Shown: positions 33,299 to 42,262, numbered from the stretch's first letter. The stretch is 60,295 nucleotides of DNA from Clostridia bacterium (GCA_017455905.1 JAFTLQ010000017.1:1-60295); one strand, 5' to 3'. Notes: generated from the letters alone by a model not told the origin. Translations and numbers: made by a program.

Positions 33299-35554
33299 AT
33301 GAAGATCTTAAAGAAAAGACCGCTCGCAACGATCCTTATCGTTTGGCTGGGCGGCTTTTCTCTTTTTGGCGTCCTTGACGTGCTCCCGCGTGTGCTTCTC
33401 TGTCTTTCGCTGGCGATCGTCTGGTGCCTGCTCAGCTTGCTCCGCAAACCCGCGATCAAACGGCGGATGCTTCACACGCTGTGCATCACCTGCGCCTTGT
33501 CGTTTCTCTTTTCCGGACTGTATTTCGATCATATCTTTTCCATCGACAAGCGGTTTGAAGAGGAAACAAGCGTAACGCTTTGCGGTTACGTGAGCGATGT
33601 TCTATATACGGACGGCTATTACACCGTCGCCTATATGAAGGTCGATAACGTAAACGAGCAGCCCCTTTCCTCCTGCACCGTCTGCTTGACGGATGAAGAA
33701 GGGAGCCTCACATCGATCGCTGTCGGCGACCGTCTGACCGTACAAGCAACACTCTCCTCTGCCACAGGTGAGGAGGGAGACAGCGAAATCAGACGGATAG
33801 GGCAAGGCATCAGCGCCGATGCGACGGTCCTCGACCGCTTGGATGACGGTAAGGAGGCGCCTCACGCGCTCACCGTATGGAGAGATGCGCAAATGACCGC
33901 GTTCATCGAACGCGCCTCCGAGGTATCAAATGACGAAAGCGCTGCTCTTCTGGCGGCGCTGATCCTCGGTGAACGCGCCTATCTTTCTCCGATGCTCAAG
34001 CAAGACTTTACCAGGATCGGAATTACCCATCTGCTCGCCCTGAGCGGCTTGCACCTGTCGATCCTTTCACTTCTCGTCCTATCATTGCTTTCACTGTTCG
34101 GCTTGCGCAAAACGACGCGCAAGGTCATCCTGTGTCTGCTGATCGCGGGATATATCGTTCTGACGGGTGCGCCGTCCTCGCTTTTGCGCGCGGGCATCAT
34201 GCTCATCCTGTCCTCGCTCCTGTTCCTTATTCGTCGACCGCACGATTCGATCACGACACTGTGCGTGACCGTTTTTCTGATATGTCTGGTCACGCCGTAT
34301 GCGGTCTATGATCTCGATCTTTGGCTGTCGGCGCTTGCAACGCTTGGCATCCTTCTGCTCTTGCGCTTGGAGGACAACCAAGAAGCCGACAAGCCTCTCG
34401 TATGGTGGAAGCGTCCGATCCGTTTGGTCACGCAATCCGTTCTGCTGAGCGTCGGTGCGCAGGCCGCTTCCCTGCTCCTGTGCGTGCTTTCCTTTGATAC
34501 CATCTCTCTCGTGTCCCCGATCTCCACCTTCGTCTTTGGCAGCATCATACAGATCCTGATGTACGTAGGTCTTGCCGCTATGCTCGTCGGAGGTGCGATC
34601 CCCATTGTAGGCGATGCTCTCGAAGCGCTGACCGAGCTGATCACGCGCATGGCGCGGACGTGGTCGGGCGGTCGTTACGTATACGTTGACGCATCCTTTA
34701 CGGCCGTTCGTATCCTGGCCGTGGCCTTTACTGTTTTGCTGGTGCTGTTCGTTCTGTGCTCCGTGCAACACAAGCGCATCGCCCTCACCGTCCTTGCCTG
34801 CACCTTTGCATCGATCTACCTTTGCGCCTTTGCACTCACCTATGACGTGCGCGCAAGCGATACACAGCTGTATTACAGCGATACTACGCAAGAGGGGTTC
34901 GTCCTCACCACCGACGGCTACGCGGCCGCGATCGATATCGGAACGGGCGGTGCGCCGTTCGGTGAGGTAACGACACAAACGCTCGCGTCCCACCACATTC
35001 GTTATCTCGACGCGTATATTCTGACCCGTTATTCCGTATATCTGTCCTCCACCGTGCGATGCGTGCTGGAGAGCGTGCATTGCGAGCACGTCTATCTGCC
35101 CGCACCGTCGAACGAGTGGGAAAGCAATATGTGTGCCTTGGTCCTACAGCGCCTGGATATGTACGGTGTTCCGTATACGATCTACGAGCCGACAAGCGGT
35201 GTGCGCATCGCCGACACATCCGTGACTATGCCCTACCGCACTGTTAAGGAATCAAGCACAATGTTCTGGATGACGATCGAGGCCGACCGTGGCTCCCTTG
35301 TGTACTTCACACGCGGCTCGGTCGACGAAAAAACACAAACCGCAGCAAGCCAACTCACCGCTCGTTGCGATACGGTTTTGTTCGGTTGCTGCGGTTATGC
35401 CACAGAGTATGTTTTGGATCTGTACGTACAGGACAGCGTCCGCGTTTGCGTGATCGCCGATCCGAAGATCCGTATCCGCGAGGATCGGTATCAACAGTAC
35501 AAGGCGACCATGGAGGTCGTACTGTTCCCAAAGGAATACAAGATCAAACGTTAA
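33299..35554 (+). CDS. comEC: ComEC/Rec2-family protein with degenerate C-terminal domain
   Basis: A 751-residue membrane protein. N-terminal helices and a DUF4131-like soluble domain (to about 200), then the competence core with ILGERAYLSPMLKQDF and GITHLLALSGLHLSILSLL, followed by about seven helices (to about 510). The C-terminal 230 residues occupy the place of the metallo-beta-lactamase nuclease domain, but the zinc motif HxHxDH is missing; the equivalent strand reads YILTRYSVYLSSTV. It may still be the DNA-uptake channel without nuclease activity. Ribosome binding site AGGAGG. The 3' end overlaps ychF by 11 nt, tail to tail. Confidence 0.88.
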   Translation: MKILKKRPLATILIVWLGGFSLFGVLDVLPRVLLCLSLAIVWCLLSLLRKPAIKRRMLHTLCITCALSFLFSGLYFDHIFSIDKRFEEETSVTLCGYVSDVLYTDGYYTVAYMKVDNVNEQPLSSCTVCLTDEEGSLTSIAVGDRLTVQATLSSATGEEGDSEIRRIGQGISADATVLDRLDDGKEAPHALTVWRDAQMTAFIERASEVSNDESAALLAALILGERAYLSPMLKQDFTRIGITHLLALSGLHLSILSLLVLSLLSLFGLRKTTRKVILCLLIAGYIVLTGAPSSLLRAGIMLILSSLLFLIRRPHDSITTLCVTVFLICLVTPYAVYDLDLWLSALATLGILLLLRLEDNQEADKPLVWWKRPIRLVTQSVLLSVGAQAASLLLCVLSFDTISLVSPISTFVFGSIIQILMYVGLAAMLVGGAIPIVGDALEALTELITRMARTWSGGRYVYVDASFTAVRILAVAFTVLLVLFVLCSVQHKRIALTVLACTFASIYLCAFALTYDVRASDTQLYYSDTTQEGFVLTTDGYAAAIDIGTGGAPFGEVTTQTLASHHIRYLDAYILTRYSVYLSSTVRCVLESVHCEHVYLPAPSNEWESNMCALVLQRLDMYGVPYTIYEPTSGVRIADTSVTMPYRTVKESSTMFWMTIEADRGSLVYFTRGSVDEKTQTAASQLTARCDTVLFGCCGYATEYVLDLYVQDSVRVCVIADPKIRIREDRYQQYKATMEVVLFPKEYKIKR

Positions 35555-36638
35555 AGAGGAATTCGACGACGTCGCCGTCCTTCATGACGTACTCCTTGCC
35601 CTCGCTGCGAAGCAGTCCCTTTTCCTTGACCTTGTTGCGATCACCCTCGCGTACAAGATCGTCAAAGGCGACGACCTCGGCGCGAATGAAGCCGCGCTCA
35701 AAATCCGAATGGATCTTGCCGGCTGCCTGAGGCGCACGCGTCCCCTTACGGATCGTCCAAGCGCGGACCTCCTTCGGTCCTGCCGTCAGGAAGCTGATAA
35801 GTCCAAGAAGCGAATAGCCCGCCTTGATGAGCTTGTCAAGGCCGCTTTCGGTAATACCGAGGTCAGACAGGAATGCCTGCTTTTCCTCAGGACCAAGCTC
35901 CGCCAGCTCTGCCTCGATCTGCGCACTGACAGCGATGATCTCGCTGCCCTCCTCATTGGCGTGCGCACGCAGCTTGCTATACCCCTCGTTCTGCTCATAT
36001 GCGCCGCCGACTTCATCCTCGGCAATGTTCGCCACGTAGATGATCGGCTTACGGGTAAGAAGACGGGATTCCTCGATCCATGCCTCCTCATCCTCCGTCA
36101 GCTCAAGAACACCGGCACGCTTGCCGCTTTCCAGGCACGCCTTGACCTTTTCGAGAACGGCCAGCTTTTCCAGCAGCTTTTTATCGCTCTTTGCCGCCTT
36201 GACCGTACGGTCGATCGCACGCTCAACGATCTCAAGATCGGACAGGATAAGTTCAAGATGAATGGTCTCGACGTCGCGCAGCGGATCGATGCTGCCGTCA
36301 ACGTGAATGATATCGCTATTCTCGAAGCAACGAACGACGTGTACGATGGCGTCTACCTCGCGAATATTGGCAAGGAACTTGTTTCCCAAGCCCTCACCCT
36401 GCGAGGCTCCCTTGACAAGACCCGCGATATCAACAAATTCGATCACGGCCGGCGTATATTTTTCCGGATGATACATGCTCGCAAGCACATCCAGACGCTC
36501 GTCCGGTACGCCGACAACTCCGACGTTCGGATCAATGGTGCAAAAGGGGTAGTTCGCCGACTCCGCCCCCGCGTTGGTCAGGGCGTTGAACAGCGTGCTT
36601 TTTCCTACGTTCGGAAGTCCGACAATTCCAAGTTTCAT
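35544..36638 (-). CDS. ychF: Redox-regulated ATPase/GTPase YchF
   Basis: A 364-residue Obg-like protein: [18 protein letters not shown] at residues 5-22, [35 protein letters not shown], a coiled-coil arm (about 130-200), and C-terminal TGS domain starting [17 protein letters not shown]. Binds ribosomes and hydrolyses ATP preferentially. Own promoter upstream. Confidence 0.97.
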   Translation of the reverse strand: MKLGIVGLPNVGKSTLFNALTNAGAESANYPFCTIDPNVGVVGVPDERLDVLASMYHPEKYTPAVIEFVDIAGLVKGASQGEGLGNKFLANIREVDAIVHVVRCFENSDIIHVDGSIDPLRDVETIHLELILSDLEIVERAIDRTVKAAKSDKKLLEKLAVLEKVKACLESGKRAGVLELTEDEEAWIEESRLLTRKPIIYVANIAEDEVGGAYEQNEGYSKLRAHANEEGSEIIAVSAQIEAELAELGPEEKQAFLSDLGITESGLDKLIKAGYSLLGLISFLTAGPKEVRAWTIRKGTRAPQAAGKIHSDFERGFIRAEVVAFDDLVREGDRNKVKEKGLLRSEGKEYVMKDGDVVEFLFNV

Positions 36639-36673
36639 ATATATTTCTCCGTATGTTCAAAATAAACATATAG

Positions 36674-36702
36674 AGTATAGCACACATTTTTGGTTTTCGC
36701 AA
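36674..36702 (-). promoter_or_regulatory. Promoter of ychF
   Basis: TTGCGA (36697-36702), 17 bp, TATACT (36674-36679) on the minus strand. Confidence 0.7.
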
Positions 36703-36788
36703 GGGCTTTTCGTGAATTTTCGGCCCTTTTGTCTGTTTCACACATGTTTCTTTTGTTCGTATCTTTACCTAAAATTCATAAATTGTTC

Positions 36789-36817
36789 TTGACAAGGTTT
36801 TATTTACGCGGTATAAT
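36789..36817 (+). promoter_or_regulatory. Consensus promoter of the response regulator
   Basis: TTGACA (36789-36794), 17 bp, TATAAT (36812-36817), followed by GGAGG before ATG 36857. Confidence 0.9.
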
Positions 36818-36856
36818 TACTAAGGAAAAAGTGAAAAAAGGAACGGAGGATACAGA

Positions 36857-37546
36857 ATGGATACAAAGCTGTTGGTTGTCGACGACGATCCCAATATCTG
36901 TGATATGCTGCGCCTGTATTTTGAAAACGAGGGTTATACGGTCAAAACAGCAAGCGACGGTACCGAGGGTATCAACTATTTTAAGATCTATGAACCGGAT
37001 CTCGTTCTGCTCGATATAATGATGCCGAAAAAGGACGGCTGGCAGGTCTGCCGCGAAATTCGCGAGATCTCGCAGAAGCCCGTCATCATGATCACCGCCA
37101 AGGGCGAGGTGTTTGATAAGGTGCTTGGTCTTGAGCTAGGTGCCGACGACTTTATCGTCAAGCCGTTTGACATGAAGGAGCTCTCCGCCCGTATCAAAGC
37201 CGTTCTGCGCCGCTACAACGCGCATAGCAAGGCCGCCGACGAGGAGGTCGTTCGCTTTGAAAATATGGAGGTCAGCCTCCAGAAATATGAGCTGAAGCTC
37301 AAGGGCCGTGCCATCGATATCCCACCGAAGGAGCTGGAGCTTCTCTACTTCCTCGCCTCCAACTGCAACCGCGTATTCACGCGCGACCAGCTGCTAGACA
37401 AGGTGTGGGGCTTCGATTACCTCGGCGATTCGCGTACGGTCGACGTGCACGTCAAGCGTCTGCGCGAAAAGCTGGAGGGCGCATCCGACAAGTGGTGCCT
37501 CAAAACCGTATGGGGCGTCGGATACAAATTTGAAACGCTCGCATAA
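36857..37546 (+). CDS. OmpR/PhoB-family response regulator, orphan
   Basis: A 229-residue regulator: receiver domain with acidic pocket VVDDDP, phospho-acceptor Asp53 in LLDIMMPKKDG, Thr in MITAKG and Lys in FIVKPFD; winged helix from about 130 (LELLYFLASNCNRVFTRDQ, DSRTVDVHVKRLREKL, VWGVGYKF). No histidine kinase follows: the gene ends in its own terminator, so its partner must be elsewhere. Strong promoter. Confidence 0.95.
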   Translation: MDTKLLVVDDDPNICDMLRLYFENEGYTVKTASDGTEGINYFKIYEPDLVLLDIMMPKKDGWQVCREIREISQKPVIMITAKGEVFDKVLGLELGADDFIVKPFDMKELSARIKAVLRRYNAHSKAADEEVVRFENMEVSLQKYELKLKGRAIDIPPKELELLYFLASNCNRVFTRDQLLDKVWGFDYLGDSRTVDVHVKRLREKLEGASDKWCLKTVWGVGYKFETLA

Positions 37547-37566
37547 ACAACATACAGCCTATACAA

Positions 37567-37607
37567 GCAGAAAGAGCAAACGCGTGTTTGCTCTTTCTGC
37601 TTTTTTG
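37567..37607 (+). terminator. Terminator of the response regulator gene
   Basis: Perfect 15-bp stem (37567-37581 with 37586-37600), loop GCGT, then TTTTTT. Confidence 0.92.
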
Positions 37608-37657
37608 TTTATAGTTTTATTCTGCCTTGATTTTTGCTTATGATTTGCAAAAGCGCA

Positions 37658-38158
37658 TCAGCGTCGGACGTTCATGATCACACCACAGGCGATCTTGTGC
37701 CCGGCGTTGCCGGAGGGTTGTGTCATGAAGTCGTCGGGGGACGCATGAATGATAACGGTTTTTCCTATGATCTGTGAGACGGTAAACCGATCGGTCAAAA
37801 AGATAAGGATCGCTTCCCCGTTCGCCGAAAACAGCGGAGGCATATCGCCCGCGTGGTACGGATGCGGGCAGTCCGTTGGATTAAAATGGGTGCCGGCATC
37901 GGCAAAGGGATCCTCGCTGTTACCCGTGCAGGTGGCGCCGCCGTGGATATGGAAGGCAAAAAGGTCGTTGCCGCACGGCGCATCGGAGACAGGTAAGCCA
38001 TGGATATGCGCATATACGAAGACGCCCTTGTCGTTTGGATAAAACCTGATCTCACCGTATATCGAACGGTACTCCTCGGAGCCTCGGACGGTCGCTACGG
38101 CCGACGGCACACCTTGCAGACACGACATCCACTCGAACGAATGATTTCTGTAATACAT
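37658..38158 (-). CDS. Cu/Zn-type superoxide dismutase, cytosolic
   Basis: About 166 residues with all metal ligands of SodC: FHIHGG (Cu His), AGTHFNP (bridging His), CPHPYHAGDMP (two Zn His plus Asp) and VIIHASPDDF (Cu His). The disulfide Cys pair (GATCTG, IACGVI) is present. The active-site Arg in GNAGxR is replaced by Lys (GNAGHKIACGVI). There is no signal peptide, unlike most bacterial SodC. I start at ATG 38158 after GAGGG; the longer frame is not supported. It dismutates superoxide, or, as in some Gram-positive relatives, may be weakly active. Confidence 0.88.
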   Translation of the reverse strand: MYYRNHSFEWMSCLQGVPSAVATVRGSEEYRSIYGEIRFYPNDKGVFVYAHIHGLPVSDAPCGNDLFAFHIHGGATCTGNSEDPFADAGTHFNPTDCPHPYHAGDMPPLFSANGEAILIFLTDRFTVSQIIGKTVIIHASPDDFMTQPSGNAGHKIACGVIMNVRR

Positions 38159-38230
38159 ACAAACCCTCGCTATCAAAGTATTTACTACATGATATGCGAA
38201 GATTTTGCCCATCGTGAGAGGCCAAGATCC

Positions 38231-38713
38231 TCAGCGATCGTCCTTTCGTACGTCGCGTGCCAGCACCTGCATGAGCGCGGCGCAACCGTCATATATGTCC
38301 CGAAACGCAATATCAAAGCGGTCGGAATACCATGGATCGGCTACGTCACCGCCGCGAGGGGTATAGTCCATAAGCTTTTTGATCTTGCCGAGCGGATCGC
38401 CACCAAGGATCTCATGCATACGGCGGATGTTGGCTCGATCCATGCCAAGGAACAAGTCGTAGCGGTCATAATCCGAGGCCTGCAATTGAACGGCACGCTT
38501 CCCTTCGCATATGATGCCGTGTTTTAAAAGCTCAGCTCTGGCCGGCGGATACACGGGATTCCCTACCCCGCCGCAGATCTCCTCGCGGCTGGTAGCCGAG
38601 GAAGCAACGAAGACGTCCTTGCCCCACGGCACCTCACGAAGCATGTGTCGAAGTATATATTCTGCCATCGGGCTTCGGCAAATGTTGCCGTGACAAACGA
38701 ACATAATTCGCAT
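38231..38713 (-). CDS. Low-molecular-weight protein tyrosine phosphatase
   Basis: About 160 residues. The P-loop FVCHGNICRSPMAEY (CX5R-S) begins within five residues of the start and the general acid is in VADPWYSDRFD. Cytosolic; in Gram-positive bacteria such enzymes act on tyrosine or arginine phosphates. Start at 38713 (MRIMFVCHG) fits GGAAAGG 8 nt upstream; an ATG three codons earlier overlaps that site. Precedes the superoxide dismutase gene on the same strand by 72 nt. Confidence 0.92.
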   Translation of the reverse strand: MRIMFVCHGNICRSPMAEYILRHMLREVPWGKDVFVASSATSREEICGGVGNPVYPPARAELLKHGIICEGKRAVQLQASDYDRYDLFLGMDRANIRRMHEILGGDPLGKIKKLMDYTPRGGDVADPWYSDRFDIAFRDIYDGCAALMQVLARDVRKDDR

Positions 38714-38848
38714 CCTACGCATCCTTTCCCATACATACGGTTGAATTTATAAGGAACGTTTCCATCAACACTCACCTTTGTGGCAGGCATTCTGCATCAG
38801 ACATTTGATCAAACGATTGAATCTCTGTTGTTCCAAGCATACGCTTTT

Positions 38849-39355
38849 CTAAAGGTAGCTGACAAAATCCTTTTCAACCAAGTCATAATCGACCGATGAT
38901 TGAAGCTGACCGAGCTGATCTTTCCAAGCATCAATGTTGGTTCTCACCTTGCGAAAACCAAGTGATTCGTAAACGTGCTGCGCTCTTGTATTCGTCAAGT
39001 TGGTATCGAGGACGATTTTGGAATAGCCGTTTTTGAACAGCCAACCGATCAGCATACTCAAAACCTTTCTGCCGACACTACGGTTCTGACAATCGGTTTC
39101 ACAGATCTTAATACCGATTTCCGCAATGCCGTCTGCTACGTTACGGTAATTGCACTCACCGATCAGACGGTCGCTTTCCTCAATGACCATACGACCGTTT
39201 CCAAGTCCTTCAACAACTTCTTCCTCGGTCGTTCCCAATCCGTTAGGAAAGCCTGCGTGAGCCATCACAGCACCGTCATTCCACCAAGCGGTAAGTTGCT
39301 TTGCATCGGCAACCGCGGCTTGCCGGATAGTTAAGTTTTCATATTGTATTTTCAT
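38849..39355 (-). CDS. GNAT-family N-acetyltransferase
   Basis: A 168-residue GNAT (acetyl_transf_3 type): LTIRQAAVADAKQLTAWWND start, core motif CQNRSVGRKVLSMLIGWLF for acetyl-CoA, then DTNLTNTRAQHVYESLGFRKV. Resembles acetyltransferases acting on aminoglycoside-like or amino substrates, but the acceptor is not identifiable. The start overlaps the end of a truncated second acetyltransferase fragment in another frame; GAGGT serves as ribosome binding site. Confidence 0.88.
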   Translation of the reverse strand: MKIQYENLTIRQAAVADAKQLTAWWNDGAVMAHAGFPNGLGTTEEEVVEGLGNGRMVIEESDRLIGECNYRNVADGIAEIGIKICETDCQNRSVGRKVLSMLIGWLFKNGYSKIVLDTNLTNTRAQHVYESLGFRKVRTNIDAWKDQLGQLQSSVDYDLVEKDFVSYL

Positions 39356-39463
39356 TCGGATACCTCAAATAGTAATAATCGTTTCCTTCCATAACAGCGG
39401 TTTTTCGGAAACCGTGATTAAGATAAAAGCGCTCTGCACCAATATTATCTTTATGTAGTGTGT
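39340..39463 (-). pseudogene. C-terminal fragment of a second GNAT acetyltransferase
   Basis: On the minus strand a frame reads HKDNIGAERFYLNHGFRK and then AVMEGNDYYYLRYP before the TGA at 39340-39342. This is the typical GNAT ending (N-x-x-A-x-x-F-Y-x-x-x-G-F). The acetyl-CoA-binding part is absent; upstream the frame runs into a cysteine-rich DUF3795 fragment. Its stop overlaps the start of the intact GNAT gene. Confidence 0.7.
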
Positions 39464-39556
39464 TCTTCCTCGCAACCACGGCAACCACCTTTTATGTATG
39501 TAGGGCAAGCACCGCAGTAGAAGCCGCATTTACCAAGTAGCTTTTCGTCCTTTGTC
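39451..39556 (-). pseudogene. N-terminal fragment of a DUF3795-like cysteine-rich protein
   Basis: Directly after the cupin stop a frame reads LLGKCGFYCGACPTYIKGGC then RGCEEEHTT and stops at 39451-39453. This matches the start of DUF3795 zinc-binding proteins, which run for another 60 or more residues. No start codon is present in frame and the rest of the gene is replaced by the GNAT fragment, so this is a fusion joint of two broken genes. Confidence 0.7.
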
Positions 39557-40024
39557 TTATTCTCCGTCGTAATAGTCCACATCACTTGTCTGCGGATAGA
39601 GCTTGTTAATGCCCATACCCCACACACCAATCTTTTCAGAGTCGGGATAGATGGTAATATCTACATCGTGTACAGCGTCAAAATCGATATAAACAAGGTT
39701 TTCTGTTTCAGATGAATTTGTCAGCTTGTGTGCGCCGTCCGGTCCGGTAGGAAAAAACAGCAGGTCCCCGGCACGTACCTTGCGCTCGCCCTGCGGCGTT
39801 CTCAAAATTCCTTCGCCGCTGATAATATAGAATGTTTCCTCGTTGTTATGATGGTAATGGTAGGGGTATGCCGCTTTTTTCGGAGGTAACTCATAGATAC
39901 TAACCAAAGAGTTTTTAGCAGTACCAAAAGGAACAAACTTGCGACGATAATATTCGTAGCCCTCGTGTTCGTTTTTATGGCTTTTAGGTATGTTGTCAAT
40001 TGACTCGTGTTTGATCTCGTTCAT
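39557..40024 (-). CDS. Cupin-domain protein
   Basis: A 155-residue single-domain cupin: metal motif YHYHHNNEETFYIISGEG (His, His, Glu), then GDLLFFPTGPDGAHKLTN with the distal His. Binds a metal and probably a small ligand; substrate unknown. ATG 40024 after AAGGAG. Part of the accessory run. Confidence 0.85.
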   Translation of the reverse strand: MNEIKHESIDNIPKSHKNEHEGYEYYRRKFVPFGTAKNSLVSIYELPPKKAAYPYHYHHNNEETFYIISGEGILRTPQGERKVRAGDLLFFPTGPDGAHKLTNSSETENLVYIDFDAVHDVDITIYPDSEKIGVWGMGINKLYPQTSDVDYYDGE

Positions 40025-40066
40025 AGATGGACTCCTTATGTGCTCTGAATAAAGTTAAACTCATAC

Positions 40067-40531
40067 TTAACAATACATCGTCTTACATTCATCCGTGCAT
40101 CGTTCGTAATAGATCTCGCTGATCGTATCCTTCGTAAACACAGGCAACATTTCGCCAAAGCCGTCGATCAGCTTGTCCGACGCAGAAAGCTCGGAGAGAG
40201 GATACCAAAATATCTCGCCCTCGTTTGATGCTTTCAGCTCGCCGGAAAATGTGTCAGCGATATAGAGGAACACGATATAACGCTTTCCGTCCTTTGATTT
40301 ATGAAATTCCTTGATACCGCAAAGGCGCGGAGCTTCAATGGTCAATCCGGTTTCTTCTTTTATTTCACGGATAACGGATGGCGTAACGTATTCACCCTTT
40401 TCAACGTGACCGCCTGGAAAATTCCATCCATGCCAAGTGGGATGATTTACCTTGTTCTGCACAAGCACGTTTCCTTTGCCGTCGCAGATCATACACATAT
40501 TCGTCAGTTCAACGTCTTCGGTTCTTGACAT
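40067..40531 (-). CDS. NUDIX hydrolase
   Basis: A 154-residue pyrophosphohydrolase. NUDIX box G-x5-E-x7-REUXEE-x-GU is present: GGHVEKGEYVTPSVIREIKE followed by ETGL. The WNFPGGHVEKGE lead-in is like MutT/8-oxo-dGTPase and related proteins; the true substrate may be any nucleoside diphosphate derivative. AAGGAG before ATG 40531. Confidence 0.9.
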   Translation of the reverse strand: MSRTEDVELTNMCMICDGKGNVLVQNKVNHPTWHGWNFPGGHVEKGEYVTPSVIREIKEETGLTIEAPRLCGIKEFHKSKDGKRYIVFLYIADTFSGELKASNEGEIFWYPLSELSASDKLIDGFGEMLPVFTKDTISEIYYERCTDECKTMYC

Positions 40532-40585
40532 TTTGATTTCTCCTTACAACGATCCTCTCTTGTCTTTTCCATCGTGCTTATTTTT

Positions 40586-41110
40586 TTATTCAATCCAAAA
40601 CCGTTTCAAATCTCTGTTGCTGTTCGGCTCGTGTACGGTCGATTCGTAAACTCCGCCGTTCGCAAGAATGGTCTTCTCACTTCCGATATTGCCGTCAATG
40701 CAGCAGACCAAAACCTTATCAAGCCCTATCGTCTTGCAGAAAGGTAAAGTCATCCCAAGCATTTTCTTTGCGTAACCCTTACGCCGTTCGCTCGGTCTTA
40801 CGGAGTAGCCGATGTGCCCGGCATACTTTTCAAGATATTCATTGAAACAATGTCGGACTTGGATCATTCCAACAAGCCTGTTATCCATCTTGCGAATGAA
40901 AAAGAATTGCGTTGCGGGAACCAAATGAGAAGGAACCGTTTGCGGATCTTCGTACTCTGCACAAGCTTTTATGTATTCCTCCGGATCATCAAGTCGGCGC
41001 AGAGGCCCACAGCCATCCATTGAATCGCCTGCATCGAGAAATTCTTGTCTGTATTCTACGATCTGACTTGCATACTCGCTCGTCGGTCGTGTCAAAATAA
41101 ATTCTTCCAT
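40586..41110 (-). CDS. GNAT-family N-acetyltransferase
   Basis: About 174 residues, YjcK/acetyl_transf_3-like: FILTRPTSEYASQIVEYRQE start, RLVGMIQVRHCFNEYLEKYA, GHIGYSVRPSERRKGYAKKM as the acetyl-CoA loop, and SEKTILANGGVYESTV. ATG 41110 with AAGGAGA upstream; the longer frame enters the next gene. Acceptor unknown. Confidence 0.88.
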   Translation of the reverse strand: MEEFILTRPTSEYASQIVEYRQEFLDAGDSMDGCGPLRRLDDPEEYIKACAEYEDPQTVPSHLVPATQFFFIRKMDNRLVGMIQVRHCFNEYLEKYAGHIGYSVRPSERRKGYAKKMLGMTLPFCKTIGLDKVLVCCIDGNIGSEKTILANGGVYESTVHEPNSNRDLKRFWIE

Positions 41111-41123
41111 GATACATTTCTCC

Positions 41124-41891
41124 TTATAGTTTAAGCACCGCATCAAGGCAAAGTGTCAGCGCATATTCGTGTGCGTTGCCGCCCCAATTACGCTCGTCGT
41201 ATTTATCCACGTCGGCAAGACTGTCTGCGGTGTAGAGTATCATACCCCATGTTGCACCGCGAAAAGCGGAAACGGCGGCGAGCGCCGAGCATTCCATTTC
41301 AACGACGGAGCAGCCTTCGCTTTTTCGGTAGGCAACCTTTTCTTTGGTTTCTCGATAGAATCCGTCGGTTGACCAAGTGATGACCTCCCTATATTTCATT
41401 CCGTGTTCAAGCACCGTTTCTTCGATTGCTTTTCTCGCTCTTTCGCTGATCTCCATAAAGCGTGAAGGGGGAGCGTAGTGATAGGATGTACCTTCGTCAC
41501 GCAGAGCCTTGCTCGGTACAAGGAACGTGCTTTCGGGGAACTTTTCAAGTGCACCACAAGAACCGGCGGAGATAATTTCACGCACACCGTAGCCGATCAG
41601 CCAATCAAGTATCTGTGCTGCAGGTGCAGCTCCTACGGGAGCTTGGCAAAGCACGATTTCTTCACCCTTGTATTTCGTTATGTAGATAGGATAAAGCTTT
41701 GTTGCACTGACGAACTCGGAAACCTTCCGTGTTTCCGTCTTGCTTGCATATTCGTCTATATACTCACCGAGAAAAGCGAAAACGCACTTCTTCAGGAGCT
41801 TCAAATCTATATTTTCGTGTGTGGGGTTGATGACCGCCGCTTGCTCGGTATCAAACTCCAATATCGGTATTTCGTTTTTAATAATGCTCAT
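41124..41891 (-). CDS. Nucleoside phosphorylase
   Basis: About 255 residues of the PNP/UDP phosphorylase superfamily: CQAPVGAAPAAQILDWLIGY, EIISAGSCGALEK, SKALRDEGTSYHYA, and VVEMECSALAAVSAFRG with the ribose-binding Met-Glu. It splits a purine or pyrimidine nucleoside with phosphate. The ATG at 41891 overlaps the stop of the NTF2-like gene (ATGA) and has almost no ribosome binding site, so translation is coupled. Confidence 0.92.
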   Translation of the reverse strand: MSIIKNEIPILEFDTEQAAVINPTHENIDLKLLKKCVFAFLGEYIDEYASKTETRKVSEFVSATKLYPIYITKYKGEEIVLCQAPVGAAPAAQILDWLIGYGVREIISAGSCGALEKFPESTFLVPSKALRDEGTSYHYAPPSRFMEISERARKAIEETVLEHGMKYREVITWSTDGFYRETKEKVAYRKSEGCSVVEMECSALAAVSAFRGATWGMILYTADSLADVDKYDERNWGGNAHEYALTLCLDAVLKL

Positions 41892-42262
41892 TTTATTCTT
41901 CTTCCAATCTTCATATCCTGCCGCCACTTTGGAGCTTCGCCATCGTCTGCCCAATACTCGTCCATAGCGATGATCTTATCGTCTTTCAGCTTGATGAAGG
42001 ACGTAACGTGGAAAGAAGCGGAGCGATCTTTGGGATACACCCGTGTAGCGGTGATAATCATATCGTCCGTCGTGACGATCTTTTCAACCTCGCCATCCCA
42101 ATCACCGGGATATTCACAGTTGGCTCTTATAAATTCCTCGACCGTGAAATGCTCGCCCGAGCAATGCCAATTCACATAAGCATCGGCGTGGAAATATTCT
42201 CTTATCTTGTCTACTCTCTGTGCGAGAATGTCAGACCAAAACTGTTGTATGTTCATTTTCAT
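41888..42262 (-). CDS. NTF2/SnoaL-like small protein
   Basis: A 124-residue cone-shaped-fold protein: INIQQFWSDIL-like helix start, REYFHADAYVNWHC, FTVEEFIRANCEYPGDW, then strands ending IKLKDDKIIAMDEYWADDG. Pattern is typical of SnoaL-like proteins with a small hydrophobic pocket; activity unknown. It overlaps both neighbours by 4 nt (ATGA), tying it to the deaminase and the phosphorylase. Confidence 0.8.
   Translation of the reverse strand: MKMNIQQFWSDILAQRVDKIREYFHADAYVNWHCSGEHFTVEEFIRANCEYPGDWDGEVEKIVTTDDMIITATRVYPKDRSASFHVTSFIKLKDDKIIAMDEYWADDGEAPKWRQDMKIGRRIK

Noticed and set aside
35544-35554. Overlap of comEC and ychF ends as a regulatory antisense region
   Set aside because: Only 11 bp, tail to tail, common in compact genomes.
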